Of a stretch of DNA of 64,000 nt, positions 1 through 10,199 are shown in pieces (the first letter of the stretch is position 1; every line of letters starts with the position of its first letter). The stretch comes from Heloderma charlesbogerti (Eukaryota; Chordata; Lepidosauria; Squamata; Helodermatidae): positions 1,178,001 through 1,242,000 of the forward strand of contig JANEZZ010002240.1 in NCBI GenBank assembly GCA_026122225.1, given 5' to 3'. Made by a program: the position numbers and the translations under genes. Under the pieces are notes generated by a model. The model searched no databases. It was given only the letters and a program-made list of their open reading frames with translations, and had not been told where the DNA came from.

Positions 1-53
1 GAAGGCTAGACTAGATGGGCCCTTGGTCTGATCCAGCATGGCTCTTCTTATAT
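1..53 (+). repeat. 3' tail of a common interspersed repeat
   Basis: The text GGCCCTTGGTCTGATCCAGC followed by a GGCTCTTCTTAT tail recurs near 5960, 46060 and 52270. It is the 3' end of one interspersed family truncated by the window edge. I do not assign it to a named family. Confidence 0.6.
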
Positions 54-730
54 CATAGAATAATAAAATAGTAGGATTGGAAGGGGCCTACAAGACCATC
101 AAGTCCAAACCCCTGCTCAGTGCAGGAATCCAGGTCAGACAGAGCAGCCCTGACAGTTGGCTGTCCAGCCTCACCTTGAATGCCTCCAGTGTGGGAGAGC
201 CCACCATCTCCCTAGGTCATTTTTTCCATTGTCGTATTGCTTTAACAGTCAGAAAGTTTTTCCTGATGTTCAGCCGGAACCTGGCTTCCTGTAACTTGAG
301 CCCATTATTCCGTGTCTTGCATTCTGGGATGATTGAGAAGAGATCCTGGCCTTCCTCTCTGTGACAACCTTCAAGTACTTGAGAGCATTATCATATCTCC
401 CCTCAGTCTTCTCTTCTCAAGGCTAAATATGCCCAGTTCTTTCAGTCTCTCTTCATAGGGCTTTGTTTCCATTCCCCTGATCATTTTTGTTGCCCTCTTC
501 TGGACCCTCTCCAGCTTGTCTGCATCCTTCTTAAAGTGCAGTGCCCAGAACTGGACACAGTACTCCAGATGAGGCCTAACCAGTGCTGAGTACAGGGGAA
601 CTAGTACTTCCCAGGATTTGGAAGCCATGCTTCTATGAATGCAGCCCAAAATAGCATTTGCCTTTTTTGCAGCCACATCGCATTGTTGGCCCATATTCAG
701 CTTGTGATCTACAACAATAAGAACATATTC
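54..730 (-). mobile_element. CR1-type LINE, 3' part (5' truncated)
   Basis: Read on the minus strand, the element ends in the CR1-style tail whose complement starts ATCATAGAATAATA at about 54. It includes the 3' untranslated region and the C-terminal end of the reverse transcriptase polyprotein. The right edge near 730 is where CR1 similarity fades before the CA/GA microsatellite. Sauropsid genomes carry many such 5'-truncated copies. Confidence 0.85.
371..694 (-). pseudogene. CR1 reverse transcriptase C-terminal fragment
   Basis: The 107-residue reading contains the CR1 ORF2 C-terminal signatures [34 protein letters not shown] and [21 protein letters not shown]. This is the part distal to the catalytic fingers and palm, so neither endonuclease nor YADD box is present. 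It is a dead retroposed fragment, not a host gene; the apparent start Met is fortuitous. The same region recurs at 6322-6840. Confidence 0.85.
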
Positions 731-787
731 TTATATTCTTATGTTTTTGCATGTTTTGCAAGCAAAAATGACATTCTCATACATCCC

Positions 788-792
788 TCACA

Positions 793-844
<52 letters not shown>
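788..844. repeat. (CA)n(GA)n microsatellite
   Basis: About ten CA units run directly into about sixteen GA units. The frames across it that read THTHTQRERERER are microsatellite artefacts. Confidence 0.95.
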
Positions 845-849
<5 letters not shown>

Positions 850-1365
850 CAAGGCCAGCTTATCCTGAGATATAAGCAAAGTATGTAGTCTACAACTGAT
901 CTATGAACTTTGTGAATAACCAATGCTCAGATCCACACAGGAACTCAACTGTGAGCATCAGATACTGGGTCAGAACAATGTAGCATGGATTGTACTGAGT
1001 ACTGACAAGTAATCAGGACAGCACATTGCTCCTGCATTCCATGTCCTGGTTCTCCATTTGGATACTTTCATAATATAGAGTTCTTCATCCAGGTGAGAAA
1101 ACATTGCACAGGCAAAAAACAACTTTCCCTAGATCCATTGAAAATACTCTCCAGTTATCGCTTCTGCTTGTCATACAGAGTGGAATTAATAGCCTCTGAA
1201 GCAAGTTGCAGTCTGTCCTTTTACAATTGGATTTATAGCCAAGAGGGAGTCCTGGGTTCCCCTGTGATTTCAGTGGGGGGGCAGGGCAGATGGAAAAGCT
1301 CATCTTGGTAGAACCTGGTGGTAGCAGATAAGAACCCCATGAAGATAATTTATTAAAACTGAAAA

Positions 1366-1402
1366 GAATGGTGTGTGTGTGTGTGTGTGTGTGTGCGTGT
1401 GG
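1366..1402. repeat. (GT)n microsatellite
   Basis: A run of GT dinucleotides with one GC interruption. Nothing else is recognisable between about 850 and 1690. Confidence 0.9.
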
Positions 1403-1696
1403 TGAGGGGAAACAAAACAACTTAATCAAGACCAGGTCATGGAGAAAAAAGGCAGGTATGGCACAATGGTGCTTCATTTTGCAACAGTTTATGACCTGCA
1501 ATAACAGGCGGTTCAGCTCACGCAAAGATATGATAGCTCATTCCAAAGCAGTTGTTGCCCAAGTGACTGAAATAGTTCAGGTTCACTAATTTCCTGAATT
1601 AAAATGGGAGGCAAGCTTCAATATTATATCACCAAAATTAGGCCTCAGAGAACCCCCCACACACACACTGCCCCCATCATGCTGTCTCTAGGAACT

Positions 1697-1890
1697 TAGG
1701 AAGCTGCCTTATACTGAGTCCATTAGTCCATGTAGTCCAGTATTGTCAACACTGAGTGGTAGCAGCTCTCCAGGGTTTCAGGCAGGAATATTGCCAGCCC
1801 TACTTGAAGATGCTGGGAATCAAAACTGGGACCATCTGCATGCAAAGCAGGTGCTGTATCACTGAGATATTCCTCCACCCTTTAGTCTTC
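1697..1890 (-). mobile_element. tRNA-derived SINE
   Basis: On the minus strand this has an A-box-like stretch ATCTCAGTGATACAGCACC, a B-box-like GGTCCCAGTTTTGATTCCC, then a body about filtering through CTGCCTGAAACCCTGGAGAG to the end CAGTATAAGGCAGCTTCC. The same family is on the plus strand at 19934-20132. The copy is diverged, and its flanks show no clear TSD to me. Confidence 0.8.
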
Positions 1891-1916
1891 GTATTGTTTA
1901 TCTGGTTGGTGGAGAG

Positions 1917-2400
1917 TAGGGATGTGAGAATAAGCAAAACTCGAGTGTGCCAAAGTTCTCCAAGTTCCAACTTGAAGTTAGTTCTGACTCAAGTCCATAT
2001 CAGATTGCAAGGTTTGTTCTCTCTCTCTCTCTCTTTTGCATGAAAATCCATGCATATTATTGTCCATATTTTCCAAACATGCACATCGATTTTGCTCATC
2101 TTGGAAATGTACACATTCTTCTCCCATTGATTAGAGCATATTTGTGCTTATTTTTCAAAAGAACACATTTGTCTTGTGCACACATTTTTCAGATATATTC
2201 ATGCCATTGAATGTGTTTTGCAGGGTCTGTGATTCATAGAATCATAGAACAGTAGGTAGGAAGGGGCCTACAAGGCCATTGTGTCCAGAATCACACTGCC
2301 GGTTTGGAAATGGACAGACTTGTGTCCGAGTCCCTGTTCTGTCCGGAAGGTTTACATCCTGATCAAAAAGAGACTGAAACCACTTTCTCATGCGTGCCTA
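1917..2400. mobile_element. hAT-like MITE, AT-rich C type
   Basis: The element begins TAGGGATGTGAGAA and ends CTCATGCGTGCCTA. It is bracketed by a perfect 8-bp duplication GTGGAGAG (1909-1916 and 2401-2408). The interior reads AGCAAAACTCGAG...CCAAAGTTCTCC and recurs at 36468-36827 and 46253-47373. It contains no transposase. A 60-bp CR1 scrap lies inside at 2231-2290. Confidence 0.8.
2231..2290 (-). mobile_element. CR1 3' tail fragment
   Basis: ATTCATAGAATCATAGAACAG followed by GGAAGGGGCCTACAAGGCC is the reverse complement of the CR1 3' end. It sits inside the C-type hAT element, so it was either captured or inserted there. Confidence 0.75.
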
Positions 2401-2451
2401 GTGGAGAGAGACTGACCTCGAGCAGCTGAGCATTTCCACCCGCCTTGCCCC

Positions 2452-3280
2452 TAGGGATGTACGAAACTCCCCTTACCTGGCTCTGCCAGGTTCTGCTGGG
2501 CGGGGAGGCGCTCCATCCCTCCCCCTGGAATCCTCGCTGGGGGGGGAGGTGCTCCGTGCCTCCCCCCTGGAATCCTGGCTGGCCGGCTCCGCCAGCAGCC
2601 GGACATCCAGCCACTGGCTAGCAGGGACGCAAATGGTGGCAGCCGCAGCTGCCGCTGTTTGCGTCCCTGTAGTCAGCCGTGATAGGCTACGTAAAGACTT
2701 ACATAGCCTATCACGTCTGGCTTAAAAAAACAACAATGCGCATACACAAATGGCGGCGGCTACGGCCACCGCCATTTGCATTCCTTATTTTTGGCCGTCT
2801 TAGTCTATGTAAATATTTACGTAGACTAAGACAGCGAAAATAAGGGGAACGCAAATAGCGTAGACACTACACTATTTGCATTCCCCTTATTCTCGTCGTC
2901 TTAGTCTACGTAAATATTTACGTAGACTATGACAGCCAAAAATAAGGAACGCAAATGGCGGCGGCCGTAGCCGCCGCCATTTGCGTACGCATTTTTTTTT
3001 TAAGCCAGACGTGATAGGCTACATAAGTCTTTACGTAGCCTATCATGTCTTGTAAAAAAAAAAAACCCGACAAGACTGCAAATGGCGGCGGTGGCAGCCA
3101 GCCGGAAGACCAGCCGCTGCAGCCGCCGCCGCCCAGAAGATCCGCCCCAGGTAAGTCTTGTCCCGGGGGGATCCGCGGGGGGGCGGGGGGGGCAGGCCAT
3201 TCCGCCACAGATTTTGGGGGGCCGAATGCACTGGCATTTCGCCTCACCAAGATCCATGGCAGAATTCTCTGCCATCCCTA
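2452..3280. mobile_element. hAT-like element, palindromic A type (829 bp)
   Basis: The perfect 8-bp TSD CTTGCCCC occurs at 2444-2451 and 3281-3288. End 1 starts TAGGGATGTACGAAA. End 2 finishes AGAATTCTCTGCCATCCCTA. Ends 1 and 2 share only about 8 bp of terminal inverted repeat. Both GC-rich ends hold an outward-pointing splice-donor match: TTACCTGG at 2473 (minus strand) and CAGGTAAGT at 3148-3156 (plus strand). The middle is a mirror-ordered array of seven hairpins (2679-3046). It is non-autonomous with no coding capacity. The proline- and alanine-rich frames here are by-products of CCG/GGC runs. The hAT assignment rests on TSD length and the TAGGG terminus. Confidence 0.85.
2679..3046. repeat. 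Mirror-ordered hairpin array (palindrome of palindromes)
   Basis: Hairpins in order: P1 at 2679-2714 (GTGATAGGCTAC stem), P3 at about 2744-2783 (CAAATGGCGGC stem), P2 at about 2784-2846 (GTCTTAGTCTA stem with AAATATTT axis), P4 at about 2848-2886 (GGAACGCAAATAG stem), P2 at about 2887-2945, P3 at about 2948-2990, and P1 at about 3008-3046. The right half is the reverse complement of the left around P4, spacers included: CGTCTGGCTTAAAAAAA on the left is matched by TTTTTTTTAAGCCAGACG on the right. Confidence 0.85.
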
Positions 3281-3568
3281 CTTGCCCCACCCCATCACCA
3301 TGGGGTAGGACAGAGGCTGCCCCTTTGATGGGGATCTTGGTGGAAAGAGTAATATTGAAACTGTGAGTATATGTGGACCTTGAAGGAATCTCTGCCTCCC
3401 GAGGGGAGCAGCGGGGAAGGGGTTGAGGAGGTCCAGGTGAAAGCTCAGAAGAAGGGCCACCATGAGCTAAAGGTAGGGCTGCCAACCAGTTTGTTGGCTA
3501 ATTCTGGAGAATGTTGCCTTTGTGGAACGGAGAACTGTTTGGCCTTGTATGCAGTGTGTTTTTATTAG

Positions 3569-3700
3569 AGCTATGTGCAAATGGCCTCTTGAAATTCTCC
3601 AACATATTATTGTGGGCAGAGAAACTGGGGGAACAATTTCGCTGAATTTCTCCAGCTGGAGGAGGACTTCTCAGGTGTCTCACAAGCAGGACTCAGCATT
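3569..3700 (+). repeat. Interspersed repeat D, copy 1
   Basis: AGAGCTATGTGCAAATGGC and the following AATTTCTCCAGCTGGAG recur at 23545-23650 and, inverted, at about 38200-38310. The family is unidentified. The termini with TAGAGCT suggest another short DNA element, but I could not define TSDs. Confidence 0.5.
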
Positions 3701-4470
3701 GGCAGGGGTTGTGGTACAGATGTTGTTTCTTTTTTTCCTAAGGGTTTTGGGGTCTTCTGTGCTGCAACAGTATCAACTGTGTTGGTGGGCTGGGCCCCAT
3801 TTTGCCTCCATCACGGTGCAGGTGTGTGTGTGGGGGGGGGAGTGTTGTGTTCAGCTCCAGGGAAGAGGTGGAGCTAATACTGTGCCAAAATCTGTCCTCC
3901 AATTTCCTGAAAGTTTCCTTCTCTCATGAAAGAGAAGTCCATTGTTCTGCCTCATTCTTAGGGTGTTTTAGAATTCATTTTTGTGATGTTTCTGAGTTTA
4001 CCTAATCACTGCGATGTGGCCAAGAGTGCTGTGTGTATGATTTCTTTCTATTACCCATCTCTCCATTGCTCTGCAGCTTTTCAGGCTGCCTGTGGTTCCT
4101 GATCTGAAGTAGCCCCATGGGAGGAATTACTTCATGATGTCTTCCCTTGGGCTTTAATCAAAGTGCAGGAAGCCAAGGAGGCTACAGGCTACCAGACAGA
4201 TGACTGTACAACTAAAAACAGGACGCTCACGCACACTCCTCAGCCACCTCCTAAGTAAGGTAAGTGCAGGAAACCTAAACCCAACCCATTAGAATTTCTC
4301 TGAAATGTCTTCACCATTGAATTTATTTCCAAAAACAATTTCTTTTCTATCAAACTGAATGATAAAGGTTAAAAAAAAAGTGGGAGAAATTTTGGCACAG
4401 CACTAGTTTTTATTTCTATTATTTCTAGGGTTTCATTCTCTCTCCTGTTTAGTTCTAAATTGTTTTCTTC
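3701..4470. other. No recognisable feature
   Basis: This AT-balanced unique-looking sequence has no long frame, no tRNA-like fold and no repeat I recognise. Confidence 0.5.
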
Positions 4471-4474
4471 AGTA

Positions 4475-4504
4475 CTGGATGGATGGATGGATGGATGGAT
4501 GGAT
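4475..4504. repeat. (GGAT)n microsatellite
   Basis: About seven GGAT/ATGG units. Confidence 0.9.
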
Positions 4505-4619
4505 TTCATAATTATTTCTATTTACTTATTGACACTATGGTTATTTCTAATTGCTCCTATTCAGTTGGATGGATCCAGACTTGGTCATAGAGTAGACCCA
4601 CTGAAATAAGTGAAACTCG

Positions 4620-5995
4620 ATTGATTTCAACCAATTTCAAAGGAGGATTAGACAAATTCGTGGAGGAAGGTTGTCTGTCAGTGGCTAATAGATAAAGGAA
4701 ACCTCTGTGTTCAGGGGCACTATGTTTCTGAGTACCTGTATGAGCTTCTGGCAGGGCCAGAGACCACCCATGAGGCAGGGTGAATCCCCCACCTCAGATG
4801 GTGGCTCTGGAAGTCTGGTAGATTGCACATGCCCCCTACTCCTGGAAAGGCTCCATGCTCTGCCACCACCCTATGACTCACTATGTGGACCTGTCACAGT
4901 GAGGCCTAGGGTGAGCAGCCTCTCAGCCAACACTTGGACATCAGCTGTCATCAGTGTCTGGAGTACTGCCCAGCACACATCTTGCCTTAGGGACGGGCAG
5001 ACTCACCTGCACATGGCTTCGTTGGGCACCAATTGAGCGCAAATTTCGTCACGGCCCAGCAAATGCCCAATGAAGCCACAGGGCGACCCGTCCTCCCTAG
5101 TGAGCTGCCATTGTGTGCAACGATGGTGTCTCGGGTGCTTCTGGGTAGGTAATGTTACAGATTTGGCATCCATTAAGGGCCCATTTATGCAACATTAGAA
5201 GTGTGAATGCTTCATTCACGCCTTTACTATTATTTAAATGGGCCCTTAATGGCAGCCAGGTATGCAGCATTACCTACCCAGAAGTGCCTGAGACACCACC
5301 GATGCTCACAATCGTGGCTCGCTAGGGAGGACCAGCAGAGGCTAGGCGCTCGCCAAGCCATGGGGTGCTTTCCGAGTGGGTCCGCGAGCACCCCGCTGTC
5401 TGGCAAGCAGGGTCCAGGGGGGGTGAGGGGGAGTCCGTCTGGCTCCACTCCCCGGTGGACTCTTGCAACATCCCCATCTTGCTTTGAACACCCCTCACAG
5501 GAAGGCATCAGGCAGGAAGGCTCCCTGGGAAGCTCTCCTTGCTGCTTGCCTAATGCCTAATCCCCCAGTTTCTCTGCCCACAACAGAAGAGGTGCTGGGG
5601 TGGCACTCCAGAGAGCCTGCCCAGTCCAAATGCCTCACTCTGAGAGGCCCTTCCCCAGAGTGAGTCATTCGGTGTGTGAGATGGCCCTGGAGGATGGTCT
5701 CCGACGCCACCCCCCTGCCAATGCCTCACTCTGGGGAAGAATCTCTCACATTGAGGCCTTGAGGGGGAGGCAACTAGTGGCTGAGGGAGTAGAGGAGTGG
5801 GCGGGTAGTGCGTCCTTCTGCCTCAGGTGGCAGAAGGTCTTGTGCTGGTCCTGGGGAGCAACAGTGGGAGAAGGCCCTTGCCTTCTTGTCTTGCTTGTGG
5901 GTTTCCCAGGGACGTCTGTTTGGCCATTGTGGGAAATAGAAAGCTGGGCTAGTCACTTTTGGTCTGACCCAGCAAGGACCTTTTTATGTTCTTGA
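4620..5995 (+). mobile_element. Interspersed repeat, split by a hAT insertion
   Basis: The first part (AAAGGAGGATTAGACAAATTC at about 4638) and the last part (GGTCTGACCCAGCAAGGACC at about 5961) match the start and end of the repeat seen intact at about 45800-46110. The interior is enlarged by the hAT-like element at 4988-5476 and further diverged sequence. Confidence 0.5.
4988..5476. mobile_element. hAT-like MITE with one long hairpin
   Basis: It starts TAGGGACGGGCAGACTCACC and ends with a CATCCCTA variant, CATCCCCA. The flanks TCTTGCCT (4980-4987) and TCTTGCTT (5477-5484) match at 7 of 8. Arms at about 5105-5190 and 5230-5315 are inverted copies, including AATGGGCCCTTAATG on the right arm. 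It resembles 34962-35459 in ends and layout. Confidence 0.65.
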
Positions 5996-6057
5996 GCAAT
6001 TATTGGATTAATGTATTTCTCACAGCACACTAGCAGTTCTCTCATGGCACTGTTTGG

Positions 6058-6900
6058 GAATCATAGAATCATAGAAGAGTGGGGTTGGAAGGGGCCCTTA
6101 AGACCATCAAGTCCACCCCCCGCTCAATGCAGGAATCTAAGTCAAAGCATCCCTGACATATGGCTGTCCAGCCTCATCTTGAATGCCTCCAATGTGGGAG
6201 AGCCCACCACCTCCCTAGGGAATTGTTTCCATTTTCATATTGCTCTAACAGTCAGGAGGTTTTTCCTGATGTTCAGCTGGAATCTGGCTTCCTGTAACTT
6301 GAGCCCATTATTCCGTGTCCTTCATTCTGGGATGATGGAGAAGAGAGCCTGGCCCTCCTCTCTGGGACACCCTTTCAAGTACTTAAAGAACACTATCCTA
6401 TCTCCCCTCAGTCTTCCCTTCTCAAGGCTAAACATGCCCAGTTCTTTCAGTCTCTCTTCATAGGGCTTTGTTTCCATTCCCCTGATCATCCTCGTTGCCT
6501 TCCTCTGAACACTCTCCAGTTTGTCTGCATCCTTCTTAAAGTGTGGCACCTAGAACTGGACACAGTACTCCAGATGAGGCCTAACAAGTGCTGAGTAGAA
6601 GGGAACTAGTACTTCACATGATTTGGAAGTTATACTTCTATTAATGCAGCCCAAAATATAATTTGCCTTTTTTGCAGCCACATCAGATTGTTGGCTCATA
6701 TTCAGCTTGTGATCTACAACAATTCCATGATCCTTCTCACTTGTAGTACTGTTGAGCCAAGTAACCCCCATCTTGTAACTGTGCACCTGGTTTCTTTTTC
6801 CTAGGCACAGAACTTGGCATTTATCCCTATTAAATTTCATTCTGTTCTTTACTGCCCAGCACTGCAGCCTATCAGGATCAAGAACTACTGGTCAGTCTAA
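6058..6900 (-). mobile_element. CR1-type LINE, 3' part (5' truncated)
   Basis: The 3' tail on the minus strand appears as AATCATAGAATCATAGAAG at about 6059. This copy extends farther upstream into the reverse transcriptase than the one at 54-730. It abuts the 3' end of the minus-strand BovB at about 6909. Confidence 0.85.
6322..6840 (-). pseudogene. CR1 reverse transcriptase C-terminal fragment
   Basis: Two stretches in sequence encode MKFNRDKCQVLCLGKRN...[16 protein letters not shown]...[14 protein letters not shown], then, after a stop at about 6549, [20 protein letters not shown]...[20 protein letters not shown]. These are CR1 ORF2 motifs distal to the catalytic core. An in-frame stop separates the halves, so the copy is dead. 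Confidence 0.85.
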
Positions 6901-7825
6901 AACCTGGTTGTTCAGTCATTAAGTCGTGTCCGACTCCTCGTGACCCCATGGACCATAGCATGCCAGGTCTTCCTGTCCTCCGCTCTCTCCTGGAGTGTGC
7001 TCAAGTTCATATTCATTGCATTGGTGATGCTATCTAGCCATCTCATCCTCTGCTGTCCCTTCTCCTTTTGCCTTCAATCTTTCCCAGCATCAGGGTCTTT
7101 TCCAGGGAGTTTTCTCTTCGCATTAAGTGGCCAAAATATTTGAGCTTCAGCTTCAGTATCTGTCCTTCCAATGAGCACTCAGGGTTGATTTCCTTCAAGA
7201 TGGACTGATTTGACCTCCTTGCACTCCAGGGGTTTCGTAAGAGTCTTCTCCAGCACCACAGTTCGAAAGCATCTTCGGCGCTCAGCCTTCCTTATAGTCC
7301 AGCTCTCACATAGGGATGTACGAAAGTGACTTACCTGTTCGCGGATGTGATTTGCGGTGGGGGGGAGGCGCTCCGTCCCTCCCCCCAGAATCCTCGACGG
7401 GGAGGAGGTGATCTGGTCCTCCCCCCCGGAACCTGCCTGGCTGGCTTTGCTCCGCAGCGGCTCCACGGAGCAGCTGGCCAGGGCCATCCGCAGCCAGAGT
7501 TCCGGCCGTGGACGGGCTGCTGAGGACGCAAATGGGGACTACCATAGCGGCCGCCATTTGCATCCAGCCAAGCTGCCGTGATAGGCTACATGAGTATTTA
7601 TGTAGCCTATCACGGCTAACCCCCCCCCAAAAACACCAGTGTACGCAAATGGCAGCGGCTACGGCGGCCGCCATTTGCGTTCCCTATTTTTTTCCGTTCT
7701 AGCCTACGTAAATATTTACATAAGCTATTATGGCAAAAAAAAAAGGGGAACACAAATAGTGCCCACTATGCTTTTTGCGTTCCCCTTTTTTTTTTTTTTT
7801 TTGCCGTAATAGCCTACGTAAATAT

Positions 7826-8701
7826 TAGGGATGGCGGAGAATTTCTCCCCGAAACTTCGGGGGGCCGAGCGCCAACGCGTTCGGCCCCCCGAACAAGTTT
7901 CGGAGAGAAATCCTCCGTACCCCCCCACCACCCGCACCCCCCCCGGGACGGGACTTACCTTTTGCGAATGTCCCTCCCGGTGGCTGGTCCGGCCGGCGGT
8001 TCGGCGGGTGTTCGAGCGAGGCGGGAGTGGCAGCCAGTCTTTCGACCGGCTGCCGCCGCCGCCGCCATTGTAATGAAAGGAAAAAAAAAAAACGCCCCCT
8101 GATAGGCTACGTGACGATTCACGTAGCCTATCACGGCTAGATTTGCAAAGTCAGCCATGATAGGCTACGTGAATCGTCACGTAGCCTATCACGGGTGACT
8201 TAAAAAAAAAAAAAAAGAGTGTACGGATAATGGCGGCCCCCATAGGGAGCAGCCATTCCCGTTCCTTATTTGGTGGCTGTAGTCTACGTAAATGTTTACG
8301 TAGACTACGGAGAAAATAAGGGCAACGCTATTTGGGGCCGCCATTCGCGTACGCGCTTTTTTTTTTTTAAGTCACCCGTGATAGGCTACGTGACAATTCA
8401 CGTAGCCTATCACGGCTGACTTTGCAGATCTAGCCGTGATAGGCTATGTGAATCGTCACGTAGCCTATCAGGGGAAGTTTTTTTTTTACTTTCGCGTTCG
8501 CGGCCGGGCGAGGCGAGGCGCCTCCTCCCCGGCATGAATTTCGGCCGGGCGAGGCGGGAAGCCTCCCCCCCGGCCTGAATTTCGGCCGGGCGAGGCGGGA
8601 AGCCTCCCCCCCGGCCTGAACTTCGCAGGGGGAGCAGCGAAGCGCTCCCCCCCACCGCGAACGGCCTTCGAGGACAGGTAAGTGACTTTCGTCCACCCCT
8701 A
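7826..8701. mobile_element. hAT-like B-type element nested at a palindrome axis
   Basis: The perfect TSD GTAAATAT (7818-7825 and 8702-8709) is the centre of the host element's TAGCCTACGTAAATAT hairpin. The left end is TAGGGATGGCGGAGAATT, followed by CTCCCCGAAACTTCGGGG. The right end is ACTTTCGTCCACCCCTA. The donor match CAGGTAAGT is at 8675-8683 on the plus strand, and ACTTACCT is at 7953-7960 for the minus strand. The right GC-rich end has three tandem units of about 45 bp (GGCCGGGCGAGGCG). Confidence 0.88.
8098..8470. repeat. Mirror-ordered hairpin array of the B element
   Basis: Two P1 hairpins at each edge (8100-8135 and 8157-8192; 8378-8414 and 8433-8469) flank P3-like and P2-like units. 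The outer spacer CTAGATTTGCAAAGTCAG on the left is mirrored by CTGACTTTGCAGATCTAG on the right. Confidence 0.8.
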
Positions 8702-9060
8702 GTAAATATACATAGGCTAGAATGGTGAAAAATAAGGAACGCAAATGGCGGCGGCCATAGCCACCACCATTTGTGTACACTGTTTTTTTTTATTTGGGGG
8801 GGGTTAGCCGTGATAGGCTATGTAAATACTTACGTAGCCTATCACAGCTGCAAGGATGCCAATGGCGGCCACAGCAGCCTGGCTGTGGCCGGCCAGGAGA
8901 CCAGCCACCGCCACTGCCACCGCTGCCGGAACCACTTCCGCCACTGCATCTGCCACATCCGCCCCAGGTAAGTTCTGTCCCGGGGGGATTCCGCTGGGGG
9001 TGGGGGTAGGAGGCCATTCCACCATGGATTCCAGGCAGCCGGATTCTAAAGAATCCAGCC

Positions 9061-10079
9061 TCACTGGAATCCGGGATGGAATTCTCTGCCATCCCTACTC
9101 TCACAGCCATACATTACTACTGGGAAAACCATAGCTTTGATTATGCAGACCTTTGTCAGCACGGTGATGTCTCTGCTTCTTATTATGCTGTCTAGGTTTG
9201 CCATAGCTTTCCTCCCAAGGAGCAAGCGTCTTTTAATTTCATGGCTACAGTCACCGTCTGCAATGATCTTGGAGCCCAAGAAAATAAAATCTGTCACTGC
9301 TTCCATTTCTTCCCCTTCTATATGCCAGGAAGTGATGGGGCCAGATGCCATGATCTTCATTTTGTTAATGTTGAGTTTCAAACCAGCTTCTGCACTCTCC
9401 ACTTTCACCCTCAACAAGAGGCTCTTTAGATCCTCTTCGCTTTCTGCCATTAGGGTGGTATCATATGCATATTGGAGGTTGTTGATAATTCTCCCAGCAA
9501 TCTTAATTCCAACCTGTTTCTCATGATGTACTCTGCATATAAGTTAAACAAGCAGGGCGACAATATGCAGCCTTGTCGTACTCCTTTCCCAATTTGGAAC
9601 CAATCGGTTGTTCCAAGTCCGGTTCTTACTGTTGCTTCTTGACCCTCGTACAGGTTTCTCAGGAGACAGGTAAGGTGGTCTGGTACTCCCATCTCTTTAA
9701 GAATTTGCCACAGTTTGTTGTGATCCACACAATCAAAGGCTTTAGCATAGTCAATTAAGCAGAAATGGACGTTTTTCTGGAATTCTCTTGCTTTCTCCAT
9801 GATCCAGCGAATGTTGGCGATTTGATCTCTAGTTCCTCTGCCTCTCTGAAACCCAGCTTGTACTTCTGGTAGTTCTCGGTTCACATACTGCTGAAGCCTA
9901 GCTTGTAGGATTTTGAGCACAACCTTGCTGGCATGTGAAATGAGCGCAATTGTACAGTAGTTTGAACATTCTTTGGCATTGCCCTTCTTTGGAATTGGAA
10001 TGTAAACTGACCTTTTCCAGTCTTGTGGCCACTGTTGAGTATTCCAAATGTGTTGGCATATTGAGTGCAACACTTTCAC
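9061..10079 (-). pseudogene. BovB reverse transcriptase fragment, catalytic motif damaged
   Basis: The frame at 9450-10079 carries RT motifs: IPIPKKG, PEVQAGFQRGRGTRDQI, FCLIDYAKAFDCVDHNKLW (motif A Asp retained) and GVRQGCILSPCLFNLYAEYI. A frame break follows. The next frame (9098-9450, after the hAT edge) has AESEEDLKSLLLRVKVES and the C-terminal GCES region. At 9460-9471 the catalytic YADD box reads YAYD, so the first metal-binding Asp is lost. Frame loss and this substitution make it inactive. The part beyond 9098 continues across the hAT insertion at 6909-7310. Confidence 0.85.
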
Positions 10080-10199
10080 AGCATCATCTTTTAGGATTTT
10101 AAATAGCTCAGCTGGAATACTGTCATCTCTGCTAGCTTTGTTGTTAGCAGTGCTTCCTAAGGCCCACTTGACTTCACTCTCTAGGATGTCCGTCTCAAG

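Larger units (their letters stand above)
7311..9097. mobile_element. hAT-like A-type element inside BovB, itself containing a nested element
   Basis: The perfect TSD CTCTCACA lies at 7303-7310 and 9098-9105, within the BovB coding region. End 1 is TAGGGATGTACGAAAGTGA. End 2 is AATTCTCTGCCATCCCTA. The nested B-type element at 7826-8701 splits it; without that insert the host is about 903 bp. Outward donor matches lie at 7331-7336 (minus) and about 8964-8972 (plus, CCAGGTAAGT). Hairpins of the P1, P3 and P2 kind are at 7579-7614, 7645-7680, 7685-7745 and 8817-8852. Confidence 0.85.

Noticed and set aside
3000..3485. 161-codon minus-strand frame rich in Pro and Ala
   Set aside because: It overlaps hairpins and the GC-rich end of a non-autonomous hAT element. 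Composition comes from CCG/GGC runs, and similar frames occur in every copy on both strands.
7311..8701. CpG island promoter of a gene
   Set aside because: The CpG-rich blocks are the ends of transposons repeated across the window, with no gene downstream. A promoter role for the elements remains open but unsupported.
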